Below are positions 1-11,060 of a DNA stretch of 64,000 nt, one piece after another. Within the stretch, counting starts at the first letter, position 1. Every line of letters begins with the position of its first letter. A program made the translations under genes and the position numbers. Source of the DNA: Campanula takesimana (taxonomy: Eukaryota > Streptophyta > Magnoliopsida > Asterales > Campanulaceae). The stretch spans positions 620,001 to 684,000 of the forward strand of contig JAOWBW010000164.1 of NCBI GenBank assembly GCA_026119855.1. Reading direction: 5' to 3'. The notes under the pieces were generated by a model. That model made no database searches. It was not told where the DNA came from and worked only from the letters and a program-made list of their open reading frames with translations.

Positions 1-106
1 TTTTAGAGTTTGAAATGTAGGGAGATGACTCCTAGGCCAATTCAATGTAATGAAAAGACCGTTGGTGTCATGTCCTAAATGGTTTTGGGTGATTGCACAG
101 TTGATT

Positions 107-163
107 GAAGAAGAAGAAGAAGAAGAAGAAGAAGAAGAAGAAGAAGAAGAAGAAGAAGAAGAA
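107..163. repeat. (GAA)19 microsatellite in LTR A
   Basis: About 19 perfect GAA triplets. The partner LTR has a shorter run near 40167-40206, so the tract changed length after insertion. It creates a meaningless poly-Glu reading frame. Confidence 0.95.
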
Positions 164-346
164 GGAGAGGAGAAATGTTTAAGACCTTTACCTATAGTAT
201 CCTTAAAAAAGAATCTCTTGTTAAGCCTTGAAGAAGAGATTGAATACTTTGTTGAAGAAATCCCAAGAAAAGTCTATGAAAGAAGTGAGTAAAAAGGTTT
301 GAAAGTAATGATTTTCCAAGTCCTCCTCCAATGATGGATTGGAGGG

Positions 347-356
347 GTTTTTATAG
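347..356 (-). promoter_or_regulatory. TATA box of LTR A
   Basis: The minus strand reads CTATAAAAAC. The same box is at 40390-40405 in the partner LTR and at 24085-24095, 32605-32620 and 63177-63187 in the related B and C LTRs. It should set the start of gag-pol RNA about 30 nt further left. Confidence 0.7.
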
Positions 357-475
357 TTGAAAAGTGACTGTTTTTGGAGCCAAACGGAGTCTCCAAGAAA
401 TCTTCCCCGGGCAAAATCATGTATAATGAGCAAGGGAGAGATTCTTGGGCAGAATCTGTAACTGACACGCCCCAG

Positions 476-547
476 AAGCGCGCGCATCCCACCTAGGCGA
501 CGGAAGGCGCGCGCGTCTGGCCTCGAGGGGTGGAGGCGCGCGACTCT
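476..547 (-). promoter_or_regulatory. GC-rich three-motif cluster in U3 of LTR A
   Basis: Three runs of alternating GC (GCGCGCGC, GCGCGCGCG, GGCGCGCG), 25-30 bp apart, in otherwise AT-rich DNA 120-190 bp upstream of the TATA box. The same arrangement recurs elsewhere in the window. Its function is unknown. Confidence 0.6.
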
Positions 548-733
548 GAGAAGCGATTTTTGACAGAATGGACTAGAAAGTTAGAACTGTTATTCAGTTT
601 AGTCCCGGGACTTAACGAAGTCCGTCTGGAACTTAACCGAAGTAACAAAAACTAACAGAAAACACTTAGAAGAGGGAGAAACACAAAACCAAATGTGCAA
701 TCGGGGTGAGCGGTCCAAGGCGGGGTGTCTACA

Positions 734-923
734 GAGCCCCTCGACGGTATGAATTGCGAAGCAAACGCGCCGATGAAAGACAGACATCCGCCTAGGACAT
801 CACTAAGAAAAGGAAAAGACTCGATAAAAGCAGGAATTTGAAATTGCGGAGGATAGGGGTGCGTTCCCTGTGTGAGCCGCTTTGAGAGATAATGGAGCGC
901 TCCCTGTGTGAGCGGCTTTGCCA
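734..923 (-). other. Polypurine tract and 3' internal end of element A
   Basis: On the minus strand the bases next to the LTR read CGAGGGGCTC, a purine-rich tract at the position of a plus-strand primer. The same bases flank the LTRs at 24631 and 63632. The rest is non-coding and shared in outline with B and C. Confidence 0.6.
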
Positions 924-1507
924 ATAGCGGGATCCGTTTGCTGGAAGTGGGATCTGTTTGCTGGGAGCGGGATCTGTTTGCTGATAGCGAGATCCGTTTG
1001 CTGGGAGCGGGACTTGTTTGCTGAGAGCGAGATCTGTTTGCTGGAAGCGGGACCCGGAGGACCGTTTGCTGAAGTGTGGGACCCCGAGGACTGTTTGCTG
1101 AGGTGCGGGTCCCGGAGGACCGTTTGCTGAGGTGCGGGACCCGGAGGCCCGTTTGCTGAGGTGCGGGACCCGGAGGACCGTTTGCTGAGGTGCGGGACCC
1201 GGAGGACCGTTTGCTGAGGTGCGGGACCCGGAGGACCGTTTGCTGAAGTGCGGGACCCGGAGGACTGTTTGCTGAAGTGCGGGACCCGGAGGACTGTTTG
1301 CTGAGGTGCGGGACTCGGAGGACCGTTTGCTGAGGTGCGGGACCCGGAGGACCGTTTGCTGATGTGCGGGACCCGGAGGGCCGTTTGCTGAAGTGCGGGA
1401 CCCGGAGGACCGTTTGCTGATGTGCGGGACCCAGAGGATCGTTTGCTGAGGTGCGGGATCCGAAGGACCATTTGCTGAAGTGCGGGACCCGAAGGACCAT
1501 TTGCTTT
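924..1507 (-). repeat. Minisatellite in 3' UTR of A (20-bp then 29-bp units)
   Basis: The first part has about six units near 20 bp with the core GTTTGCTGGGAGC. From about 1043 there are about 16 units of 29 bp with the core GGACCCGGAGGACC followed by GTTTGCTGAGG. Three 29-bp units equal 29 codons, so long stop-free frames appear on the minus strand; they are artefacts. It lies just inside the 3' LTR, where Tat/Ogre elements are known to carry fast-changing tandem repeats. Confidence 0.85.
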
Positions 1508-2039
1508 GAACGGATGTAGATCTTGTTTGATGAAGAAGTAATGATTCCGTGGATCATCCCGGACCAAGTTGTTGTCGTGAGCCGTACTTTGATGTTGACT
1601 GTTTGACTTTGACTTTTGATGGGGTGCGGGCACAGTTGACTGCGGAGTGCTTTGTGCTGGGGATGAATTGTAAAAACTGATTTTTGAGAATTAACGGCGT
1701 CTGTTACGAATCTCACTCAGCTTGTAGTGGTGGAGCTGAAAACTCAAATGAACATGGATGTGACACCTTGATTTCCCGCGTGGGGAGTTGTGTTTGAATT
1801 CCTCAAGGAGCAAAGGCGCGTGCGTCTGGTCTTCGCTGTGGGAAGCGCGCGCATCTTAGTGACATAGCGGGGGGCGCGCGCCTTCCGTCCCAGTTCAGCA
1901 TACATAGACAGACAGTTCACCTTTCGGCGAGTTTTTTCAAAATTTCGAAGAGCCCTCCAAATTCTGAACCCAATTTTTGCGAAGAAATCACCCCAAAACA
2001 CTTTCTTGTTGTTCTAGGTGCGATTCTATCATAGAAACG
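1508..2039 (+). promoter_or_regulatory. Upstream region of the antisense plant mobile domain gene, with GC cluster
   Basis: No coding sequence was seen. At 1813-1886 three GC motifs (GGCGCGTGCG, AAGCGCGCGC, GGCGCGCGCC) occur 25-30 bp apart, ending about 150 bp before the ATG at 2040. They match the LTR cluster in spacing and flanks, suggesting a promoter role on the opposite strand. No convincing TATA box was found. Confidence 0.45.
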
Positions 2040-3690
2040 ATGTCGGATTGTCAACAATCTCCTCCATTCGAGATGCCACAGGGCGAGGAGCCCGAGGTTG
2101 GAATTGAGGCGATGGACCCGAGTTTGCTCACGTATCAGCCGCATACCCATATCTCCCACTTTGTTACAGCGGGATTGGTAAGAATTTTTCATTCTCTTTG
2201 TGATTTTCGCATTTTTGGGGCTGCTCTGTTTCACCAGTATTTTTTCGCTGCAACTTCTTTCGTTGATTGTCGCTGTTGACTTACTACAAGAAACATGTTC
2301 GGATACCCCTTTTCAGACCCACGCACTCGTATGCATGTTGAAGTTTATGTTTCGAGTTTGTCTGTTTTTCTAGCCGTTATGCTGACGAAATTTTCGTTGT
2401 TTCTTGTTTCTTTTCAGGAGTGGAGCCGCCTGTCAGCGATTCGAGGCGGAGCTCATGGCATGGTCACCATCTGGAGTAAGCTGCATGAGAATGTCAGGGC
2501 TCGGGTCCAGGCCACCCATTTTGGCCTCTTTATTACCAGTCTACCGGCGTTGAATAATGATCTGGATGTTATTCAGGCTCTGAGAGAGAGATGGTGGGAT
2601 ACCACCCATACTTTCCATCTGCCTATGTGGGAGGTCACGATGACGCCCACTGATTTCAAGGCATTGACTGGTCTGCCGTTTGCGGGTGAGCCTGTCCCTT
2701 GTGTTTTGAGAGGGACCCTTCGGACTGCTGACGAGCTGTTGGCCCTGGTTGACTGCGGCTTCCCTGTGAAGAACTACCGAGTCACTTGGGGGAGCATCCG
2801 TTGGTATTTTAGTATTCTTGCAGCCGAGCCTTTGGGTGTCACTGCTGAGCGGGTCGATGCTGTGGCCCGTTGTTTTATATGGTACCTGTTGTCCCATACT
2901 ATATTTGCCAGTAGAGGGTCATCGGCTTCCTTGGCTTTGCTTGACTTGTTGGTAGACTTGGACCAGGCGGTCATTATAACCGGGGTACAGCGGGCTTGGC
3001 TTCTTGTTATCATGGTATGGATCTGACCAGCCGATCGACCACTAGTTCGGTCACGGGTTTCAGCCTGTTGTGGGAGGTGTACTGCTTTCCCTTTTCTTTT
3101 CGGCCTTCTTGTCATTTGCTCTACTGTATCTTTGAACTGTCATTTAATTTTGCTCTTGTCTCTGTTTTGCAACTATGGGCCTTTGCTGTCTTGGAGCTGA
3201 GAGACTTCAAGATTAACAGAGAGGGTCAGCCCCAGTATCCGGACTGCGTGAGGTGGTCATATAGGGAGAGGAACATGAGGACTGGAACTATTCCTATCAG
3301 CCTGCTTTCAGCTCGGCGCCACTTGGATTCTTTGAGGCCAGAGGCTGTCACCTCTTCTTTGTTTCCGTGGAGAGCTATTTATGCCTTTATTGAGCATACC
3401 CTGATTCCCACCCGCTCGAGGCTTCTGATGTGCTCAGTGGAGTGTATGGCGATGTATCTTGGAGAGAGAGTGTTTTGGCAGAATGGTGGTCAGGTGACGG
3501 ACTTCCACAACCCTCCTAGGCCAGCAGTTCCTGATGTTCCTCCTTTCTGTCCTTGTAATTGGAGGGCTCTTTCAGAGGCAAACCGGGCAGTCTATCTTGC
3601 GGGGGTTGATGTTGTCCCTATCATTCACCTGGAGCAGGATTACGGTTTATTCCGAGAGCATAACCTCTAGCAGGGTTTCATGTTCACTGA
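2040..3690 (+). pseudogene. Plant mobile domain (PMD, aminotransferase-like) gene, 5' part, broken
   Basis: The ATG at 2040 opens a 46-codon exon ending at a GTAAG donor (2178). The intron 2178-2417 ends in TTTTCAG. Exon 2 carries the family signature, an Arg-Trp-Trp-containing helix followed by HTFHLPMWE and later LTGLPFAGEP, as in PMD proteins (PF10536 type). A one-base shift near 2982 moves the frame; homology continues at LASCYHGMDL. A likely 96-bp intron (3077-3172) ends GCAA instead of GCAG, and a TAG stop lies at 3668-3670. The gene is cut at 3690 by D0 and resumes at 19970. PMD proteins occur both in host genes (MAIN/MAIL1) and inside retrotransposons. Here the gene lies antisense between integrase and the 3' LTR of A. 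Confidence 0.7.
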
Positions 3691-4113
3691 TGTAACGACC
3701 CGAAAACCCGCCTCTATTTTATTAGTAATAAATAATTATTATTTATTTATTTGCTTATTTATTTATTTAAATTATTATTTAATTAATAATTTATGTGTGC
3801 ATTTTATGTGTTAAAATAAATTATGACTAGCATTTTATTTGGGTCATTTGTGCTAGTGTAGAAGTGTTGAGTCTTAATTGTTAGTGGGGAGTTTGTTTGT
3901 AGAGAGTAGTAGTAAGGGAGGGGTCTAAGTGTAAGTTTGGTTTAATCATCTTCTCCCTACTCCCTCTCTTTCTCCCTCACCTCATTTCATTCCCAGCACA
4001 AACTCTCTCTCTCTCTTCCAAGAAAAGGTAAGTTTTCTTCTCTACCTTCTCTCTTCAATCTAACCATCTTCCTCTTGTTATTTCTCATTTCTTAAAACAT
4101 GAAACTTGTTTAG

Positions 4114-4176
4114 ATCGTCGATAGGATCGTAGAGAACAAAGAAAATTCGAATTCCGTCAACTTTCATAAAATCCGG
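4114..4176 (+). other. Putative 63-nt leader exon in D0 5' LTR
   Basis: Bounded by TTTAG on the left and GTAAGT on the right, starting ATCGTCGATAGGATCG. Equivalents of exactly 63 nt occur at 5753-5815, 11503-11565, 17514-17576 and, on the minus strand, 58673-58735. The flanking sequence diverges more. No long frame crosses it, so it would be part of an untranslated leader. Confidence 0.55.
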
Positions 4177-4486
4177 GTAAGTTACTTTTCCCCCATTTAT
4201 TCTAAAATGGTTCATCATTAACTCCATTGATGCTCTAGTTGTTATATATAGCTCATTTGGTTGGTTTGGAACCCATTTGTAAATTATTCATATTTTGTGA
4301 AATTTGGGTGTTTGAGTCATTCATTGGTTTGGTTGTTCAAATGTTGCTTGATGAGTCTTTTATAGGCTTAGAAGTTGTTTTGGTTCATTATTATTCTTGT
4401 TGGGAGCTTTGATTTTGGGTTGGATTGAATTGGGTAAAGGAAATGTGATAAACCCAGGAAAATTTCTGTAGATTTCTCTGTCCGGC

Positions 4487-4682
4487 GCAGGAGGCGCGCG
4501 CACCCTTTTCTTGGAGGCGCGCGCACCCTCCAGCTCCATGTTGGTGTTTTTCCTTCTGAACTCAGGAGGCGCGCGCACCCTTTGGTGATGAAGCGCGCGC
4601 ACCCTTCTTCCCCATTGTGGCGTATTCCTATCTGATTTAGGGAGGCGCGCGCACCCTCTCGGTGGGAGGCGCGCACACCCCT
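4487..4682 (+). repeat. GC-motif cluster in D0 5' LTR (GGCGCGCGCACCC type)
   Basis: Six motifs of the form GGCGCGCGCACCC, some degenerate, alternate with unrelated AT-rich spacers about 800-990 bp from the LTR start. The second LTR has the same cluster at 17887-18082. D1 and D2 carry different GC motifs at the same LTR position. Confidence 0.75.
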
Positions 4683-5324
4683 CTACCTTCTGTGAAAATC
4701 ATTGTTTTCTTGTCCATTCTTTCGAAGGCCATAACTTCTTCGTCCGGACTCCGTTTTGGACATGTAATCTATCGTTGGAAATCTCTTTTCGAGTACTATG
4801 AAATGGTCCTATTGGCCGCACGGTTCCAGATTAGAATTGTTGTCTTTTCATTGAGGTTTAAGATCAAGGTATAGTCTCGGTCTAGGTTCCATAGTACTAT
4901 TCTAGTTGACTTAGTTGGGCACCGTGGAACACTTTAGTAATTAAAATTGGTTCCTTTGTGAACAATGGTGTTATGTAATTTGATCAAGTATTGTTTGGGA
5001 ATGTTTGGGCATCTTATGATGTGTTCGTGATTGTTCCAATCGAATTGATTTTCGAGTAAGACTTGGTCTAGGTTTTAGGCGATGTCCTATAGTACCTAGA
5101 GGGTTGTCATTGAACACCAAAGTGTAGGGTTTAGTCCGGTCGTGATCATGTTCTAATAAGTGTAACCTTTTGGATTCGTTTGAGGTGTTTAGAATTGGTT
5201 CGTTATGGACGGAGGTAAAGCGTGAATTGGCAATTGGGTACTTACGGTTTGATTAACCTTAAGGTGTATTCATTCTGATTTCCTACTTTGGAATTCCAGG
5301 TGTGATGAGATGGTTGAGTTCATA

Positions 5325-8117
5325 TGTCATGACCCGAAAACTAGGCTCTATTTTATTAGTAATAAATAATTATTATTTAATTATTTGCTCATTTATTCAT
5401 TTAAATTATTATTTAATTAATGAATTATGTGTGATTTGTATGTGTTATAATAATTTATGCCTAGCATTTTATTTGGGTTAGTGTAGTATTGTTGGGTATT
5501 AATGGTTAGTAGGGAGTGTAAGTATTGTGTTAGTGTGTAGGGGAGGGGGTCTATATGTAAATTCTCTAACCATCCTACTTACTCTCTCTATTCCCCTCAC
5601 CTCCCTCTCTTTCTCCCTCACCTCACTCCCATTCCCAGCCATCTCTCTCTCTCTCTATTGTAAAAGGTAAACATTTCTCTCTTCCTTCTCTCTTCATTTT
5701 AGCTATCTTCCTGTCACCTTCTCTCATTTCTCTCTATACGAAATGTGTTTAGATCGTCGATAGGATCGCGTAGAATCAAGAATATTTGAATTCCGTCAAC
5801 TTTCATTATTTTCAAGTAAGTTGCTTTTCCCCCATTTTTATGCTAAAATGTTCATATCATGTTTACATAATGCTTGAGATGTTATATTTGAAGTTTGGTT
5901 GAGTTTCGAATTTATTTGGAATTTATTTGAGTTTTGGTCAAAAATGGTGATTTCATGAATGTTGGGTTTGAATCTTGATTTTGGTTGTTAAATGTTGTTA
6001 TATGAGTTCTTTTGACCTATAAGTTGTTTTAGTTCATTAATATGCTAGTTAAGAGTGTTGGATTTTGGTTTAGTTTTGGTTTGGGTTAAAAATGGGAGAA
6101 CCCAGTTCATCCCTCCCGATTTCCGGCAGACCAGAAGGTTGGGCGACCGCCCAAAAATGCCTGGGCGACCGCACATCTATCTGAAAGGTTTTGTTCTTGT
6201 TTGATGGCTTTTTGGGCGACCGCACAGTTGGGTGTGGGCGGCCGCACAGAACCTCTGAAAGTTTTCATTTGTTAATTTGTGTGATTGAAGAATGCGTTTT
6301 GGTCTAAGTCTTGGGTGTCCTTTCTAGTCGACCTTAGTGATCATTGTAGTACACTCTAGTGATAGAATTGGGTCCTTTGTGATCAAGTTTTTGAAATTAA
6401 TTAAGTGTTAATTGGGATTTGGAACATCTTATTGAGGTATTGTTGGTTTGACTTATCTTTGTGATGATCATTTGGTATATGTTTGGGCATCTTATGATGT
6501 GTTCGTGATTGTTCCAATCGAATTGATTTTCGAGTAAGACTTGGTCTAGGTTTTAGGCGATGTCCTATAGTACCTAGAGGGTTGCTACTGAACACCAAAG
6601 TGTAGGGTTTAGTCCGGTCGTGATCATGTTCTAGTAAGTGTAACCTTTTGGATTCGTTTGGGGTGTTTAGAATTGGTTCGTTATGAACGAAGGTAAAGCG
6701 TGATTGGTAATTGTGTACCTACGGTTCGATTAACCTTAAGGTGTATTCATTCTGATTTCCTACTTTGGAATTCCAGGTGTAAGAGATGGTTGAGTTCATG
6801 GTCCTAGTATATCTTTATGAGAAAATGTTTAGGGTCATTTTGGTAATAGTCATTGTGCTATTTGTGAGCGACCGTTTGGGTTGTGCTCTTTATGAGTAAC
6901 TTGTGGGTATCATATTTAGGATGTATTTGGTACGTGCCTTATCTTGGAATCATTATGTTTTAATGGCCAATGTTGTTGGACTCTTTTATGAGAAACTCCT
7001 TGTGCTATTGTTGTTGAACTCTTCTTGAGTAATCGTTTGCATCTTTTATGGTGATTAATTGGTATGATTCCCTACTTTGGAATCAATGGTTGTTTATTGT
7101 GCTAGTATTTTATTACTTAGCCTTTACTTGAAAGTCCAGCTGGTATTTTGTGTGTGTTTGGGCGATGCGAAACATTATGATGGCACAGCCAAGTCCATTG
7201 TGATGTTGACCATTGTTTTGCCCCATTATTACCCTCCTCCAGATTGGCCTTGGATGTGAGAAGAGCTAGCTCCTTTGTGTGCATTTTAGCTTTACTTGGA
7301 GGATGACTTTGTGGCATGTCTCCCGTCCCTTGTGACACTTCATTAGGTTATTGGTTCCGGTACCGGGGATTTCTCTTCAGCTTTCATGCTATTATGAAGA
7401 TGTTGATGGTTGATTATTTAAGCTGCGCAGCGACCTTTATTTGGTTCTTTCAGTTGGGTGAAACCTTGGCTATGTATCCACTTATGAGTGTTTATTTCAG
7501 TTTATGTGTTGCATGATGAGCTGGTCGTTATTTCCAACCGGTATGGGATGGTTGGCGATAGGGAGCCTCTCATTTGTTGTTATATGTTTATTTATATGAT
7601 TGATTATTGGATGTTACCGTTCGTCAGCATGTCACTTATTATTCCGCTTCTAACTGTCTTATGTTAATTGCTATTGGTCATTGCATATTAGCATGTCATG
7701 TAGTTGCATTAGTACCTTACTGAGATTTTATCTCACCCCGTTTATTTCCATCTTTGTTTTTCCTTAACCCCCCCCAGGAGGAAAAGGATTAGGATTCGCG
7801 GTTCAAGGAGGACGTCGAGAGGATTGAGATTTTGGGGCAGGTTGTTATGGATCGGTTTACATTATTTAAATGTATAACCTTTTGGGGATAGTTTTACCAT
7901 TATTGACGTCATTAAGAATTGTATATTTTATTCTTTTGGGTATAAGCTGTGGAGCTTATGTTGGATGTACATTGTTGATTTAATCTTGGATTTGTAAATC
8001 CTTGTGTTATCATCTTTTGGTTCAAAATGGAAATTTTAACTTCGGTATTTCATAGTTTTGGTTTTAAGTCGACGTCCAGCTTGCGGTCTCGGGCCCGCGG
8101 GGTTCGGGGTCGCGATA
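5325..8117 (+). repeat. 5' LTR of D1
   Basis: Pairs with 11061-13870. It contains a CT-rich leader, an AAAAG/GTAAAC donor (5666/5667), a conserved exon-like block (5753-5815), four GGGCGACCGC motifs (6137-6245) and, near its end, a long C tract followed by CAGG (7767-7778) that looks like a strong 3' splice site. The last bases are TA rather than the expected CA, a single transition. Confidence 0.88.
6137..6245 (+). repeat. GGGCGACCGC motif cluster in D1 5' LTR
   Basis: Four copies of GGGCGACCGC or GGGCGGCCGC, the first followed by CC to give an inverted repeat. The cluster is repeated at about 11890-12000 in the other LTR and, in reverse complement, at 58178-58366 in D2. Confidence 0.8.
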
Positions 8118-8119
8118 GT

Positions 8120-8131
8120 TGGTATCAGAGC
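8120..8131 (+). other. Primer binding site of D1 (tRNA-Met type)
   Basis: TGGTATCAGAGC lies two bases after the LTR end. This is the usual plant initiator tRNA-Met primer site of Ty1/copia and many Ty3/gypsy chromoviruses. Confidence 0.9.
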
Positions 8132-8236
8132 TATGGTTTAGCTCTAAGTATCGGTATAGGTGGCTAGAACGACCTAGGAGGGTAGTTGTGTTCGGAGTGA
8201 GTAACGGTTGATGTTTTATACAGGTAATTGTTCTCA

Positions 8237-9211
8237 ATGGCTAGAAGAAGAGTTGGTGAAGACATCAGTGGGACTCAGAATCTTAATGGTCTAAGGGAAG
8301 AAAACCGTGCAGTGTTTCAGGGCAGGTTTGAAGCGGCCGTGAAATCAATTCATGACCAAGGGCCGAGAGAGGAACATGTAGCACCTCCGCGATATGGGTT
8401 GGAGCAGTTCTTAAAGTTGAAACCAAGTGAGTACGACGGTGAGCCGGATGTGAAGAAATCCGAGCTATGGATAGAATCGATGGAGAAAATCTATGATGTC
8501 TTTGGTTGCACTGATGAGGATAGGGTTCTGTTTGCAGCTTATAAGCTCGTGGGGGCTGCGGAACATTGGTGGAAGGCACTGAAGACCAGTTGGGATGCGA
8601 CTCTTGTACCATATCCTTGGGAGTGGTTCGTGAGGAAATTCAAGGATCATTTTATCTCTCTAGTGGATCAAAACCGGAAAGAGATCGAGTTCCTCAGCTT
8701 GGAGCAAGGCATGATGTCAGTAGCACAGTACTCGGCTAAGTTCGCAGAATTAGCCAGGTGTTGTGACTACCTTGTGCGGACCGAGGAGCAGAAAGCGATG
8801 AGATTGATCAGGGGTTTGAAGACAGCTATTAGGACTCAACTTTTAGCCCAAAGAATTCAACCTTTTCAGGATGCGGTGGATCGAGCCTACTTGTTTGAGC
8901 AGGATATTGGGGAACACAAAAGGAAGACTGAGATGGTTAACCCGGGTAAGCAAGGAGGGCAGAGTAAGTCACAACAGCAACATTCGGATAACAGAGGTAA
9001 TTCTGGAGTGCAAACTCGATTCAGAGGCAACTTCAAAGGCAACCAACAGTAAGAAATCAAGGTTCTAATAAGGGGATACAAAATGGGAAAGTTTGCAGCT
9101 ACTGTCAGAGGAAAGGACACTCAGAAGACAAGTGTTGGAAGAAGCAAGGAAAATGTGTGAAGTGTGGTCAATTGGGACACTTCGTTAAAAATTGTCCGAG
9201 GTTTAGAGTTT
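8237..9211 (+). pseudogene. Gag of D1 (capsid plus two zinc knuckles), one frameshift
   Basis: The frame starts MARRRVGED (an in-frame ATG at 8228 is also possible) and shows the Retrotrans_gag core: an aromatic helix with AEHWWKAL, then SVAQYSAKFAELARC. It stops near 9050, where a shift moves the homology to another frame. That frame holds two CX2CX4HX4C knuckles, CSYCQRKGHSEDKC and CVKCGQLGHFVKNC, at 9094-9195, and ends in TAG near 9211. Gag forms the particle and its knuckles bind the RNA. Except for the shift, the gene is well kept. No protease follows. Confidence 0.8.
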
Positions 9212-11045
9212 AGTCATCGGGGACAGAAACTGAAATACCACAGGGTCAGAAGAGGGATGCTTCGGGGAAGCCCAAGGTTTCGGATAGAGTATTTGCAATC
9301 AATCAGCACTCACCAGGTAACGGATAATTTCAGGAGGTATTATTTTGCGTCGTGAGAGCGTGCGCGTGCATTTTAGGATCATCGCATTTATGTGTTTCTG
9401 TGCATTTAGTTGCATTTATTTCTTCTGAGTCTTTGACTTATGTGTTGTAGGTGTCTACTCCTATGGAGGATTTTAGGGTATCTGATGAAGTCTTATGTGC
9501 TTATGATGTGCTTAAGTATGGTTATGTCTCACCTGCTAAATTAGCCATGTTGCTATTACAAGATTTTGATGTTACTATTGCTTTAATCTATTGTTGTAGG
9601 GGATTGTTATATTCTCCATTCCTAATTTCTTAAAACTGTTTGAGACCGTTCCTTTGGGTAGAGTTATACCTATCTTTTCTTAATTGAAATCCGAGTATTT
9701 AGTTTCGGTCAATTTGTTGGGAGTATATATCATTCGTAAGATTTTCGTTTTCTTCCGAATAGTACCCAGTGTTTGAGGAGAAGCTTGGGTTAAATTGAGT
9801 TGTTATGGTACAAGGTTGTAGTGCTAATATTTAGATCAATGTCCTTATGGCATCGGTTGGGTTATAAGAGTTGAGGATTCAAATTGAGGATTTCTGGATA
9901 GGAGATTTTTGTTTACTTTTAGTACATCTCCGTGAATGCATCGGAATGGATTAGTATGGTGAGGTGTACGATTTGTTATGGATGATGAGTTTGTTGTAGG
10001 AGTTCCAATCATTAATGGTGGTAAGCGTGTTAAGTTAGAAAGGACTAAGTACAGGTTGGGAGAGTAATAATTTCTCAATCTATGTTAAGGGCATTTTGAA
10101 ATTTTGGTTAGATAGTGGTTCTATGGTTCTAAATCCCTTCTTGGTGGCGCTTCCCGAAGTGGATCAAGGGTATGTGAAGGAAGTTGATTATCAATACTTG
10201 GGCATAATTAAGGAATATCATGAATTGGTATTGGGTCAGTTGGAACGTTGCTAGCTAATTGGTTTAATATGATGGTAGTACTATTGAGCCTAAGTATCAT
10301 TAGGTTAATAAATGTATGCGTGAAAGACTAACTTGGGTTAACTATTGAGGATTTGAGATTTGTTGATTTCCTTGGGTATATAAGCACTGATTATTAACTA
10401 AAAAGGGAGTTAGAGGAAATCCCTTGAAGATAAAATTTAAATCATTTTCGGACTATTGAGTATTCGTAATTATTATTGGCTTTCAAGGATTGGAGTGTTA
10501 TGACGATGATATTATGGCGTAGATTTAAGTGAACATTTTGTATTAAAATTTTGGGTTATATTACACCTCTAGTTTAAGGTGCTACCTAGAGAGAGAGCAC
10601 TATAATGGGAACCCTTAGAGATATAGCCTTTGGTGAATATTATGGGGATGGAAAAGTTTCTTTAGCCTTTCATATTTTAAAAGCTAATTAAGCTCGAGAT
10701 GGTAATGTTTTGAAATTCTGGGGAATAATACTAAGTATGCGATTTACAAATGGAAGTACCTTTGCGGTGTAGTTAAGGTTATGAATAAGGCGAGCTTGAG
10801 ATACCTCGAGAATTATGTGTGGAATTAATTTGGATTCTTCGATTTTTAGTACGAATTTTGATTAGTAATGAAGATAATAATAGAATGATTCGGTTCGAGA
10901 GGTGGTGTTATCGTAAGAATTACTTAAGGTTACCTTTTAGTGGGTTAGATTGGACAATTGAGGAATTTGAGAAATGCGGAACTATCGTATCCGTAGCTAA
11001 TTAGTCTTTCGGGTAAGTCTCGTTAAAATTCGGGTCGAATTTTCT
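9212..11045 (+). other. Degenerate internal region of D1
   Basis: About 1.8 kb of AT-rich DNA where protease, RT, RNase H and integrase should be. I found no catalytic motif in any frame, only short chance frames. A pyrimidine-rich stretch ending TTGTAG (about 9445-9450) resembles a 3' splice site. The region was probably replaced rather than simply mutated. Confidence 0.6.
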
Positions 11046-11060
11046 TTAAGGAGGAGTGAA
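11046..11060 (+). other. Polypurine tract of D1
   Basis: TAAGGAGGAGTGAA lies directly before the 3' LTR start TGTCACGACC. The equivalent in D2 (minus strand, 59120-59136) reads TTAAGGGGGAGTGAA. Confidence 0.8.

Larger units (their letters stand above)
1..733 (-). repeat. 3' LTR of element A (truncated by window edge)
   Basis: It matches 40061-42058 once solo LTR S is removed. It ends GGGGTGTCTACA at 733, the complement of the conserved LTR start TGTAGACACC on the minus strand. About 300 bp of the LTR lie to the left of the window. It carries a GAA microsatellite, a TATA box and a GC-rich motif cluster, listed separately. Confidence 0.85.
3691..5324 (+). repeat. 5' LTR of D0, first part
   Basis: Same sequence as 17095-18675. 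It opens with an AT-rich stretch, then a CT-rich leader-like region (about 3950-4020), a splice-donor-like AAAAGGTAAG (4023-4032), a TTTAG acceptor (4109-4113), a 63-nt conserved exon-like block (4114-4176), another GTAAGT, then GC motifs at 4487-4682. D1 interrupts it after 5324. Confidence 0.85.

Noticed and set aside
50..292. Frame with a long Glu run
   Set aside because: Comes from the (GAA)19 microsatellite in an LTR.
652..1716. Long minus-strand frames of 354 and 276 codons with repeated Ser/Arg/Pro/Gln phrases
   Set aside because: They are translations of the 29-bp minisatellite (three units = 29 codons) running into the LTR; no domain and no conserved start.
6401..6598. Identical short minus-strand frames at 6401-6598 and 12153-12350
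   Set aside because: Same position in the two LTRs of D1; non-coding LTR sequence.
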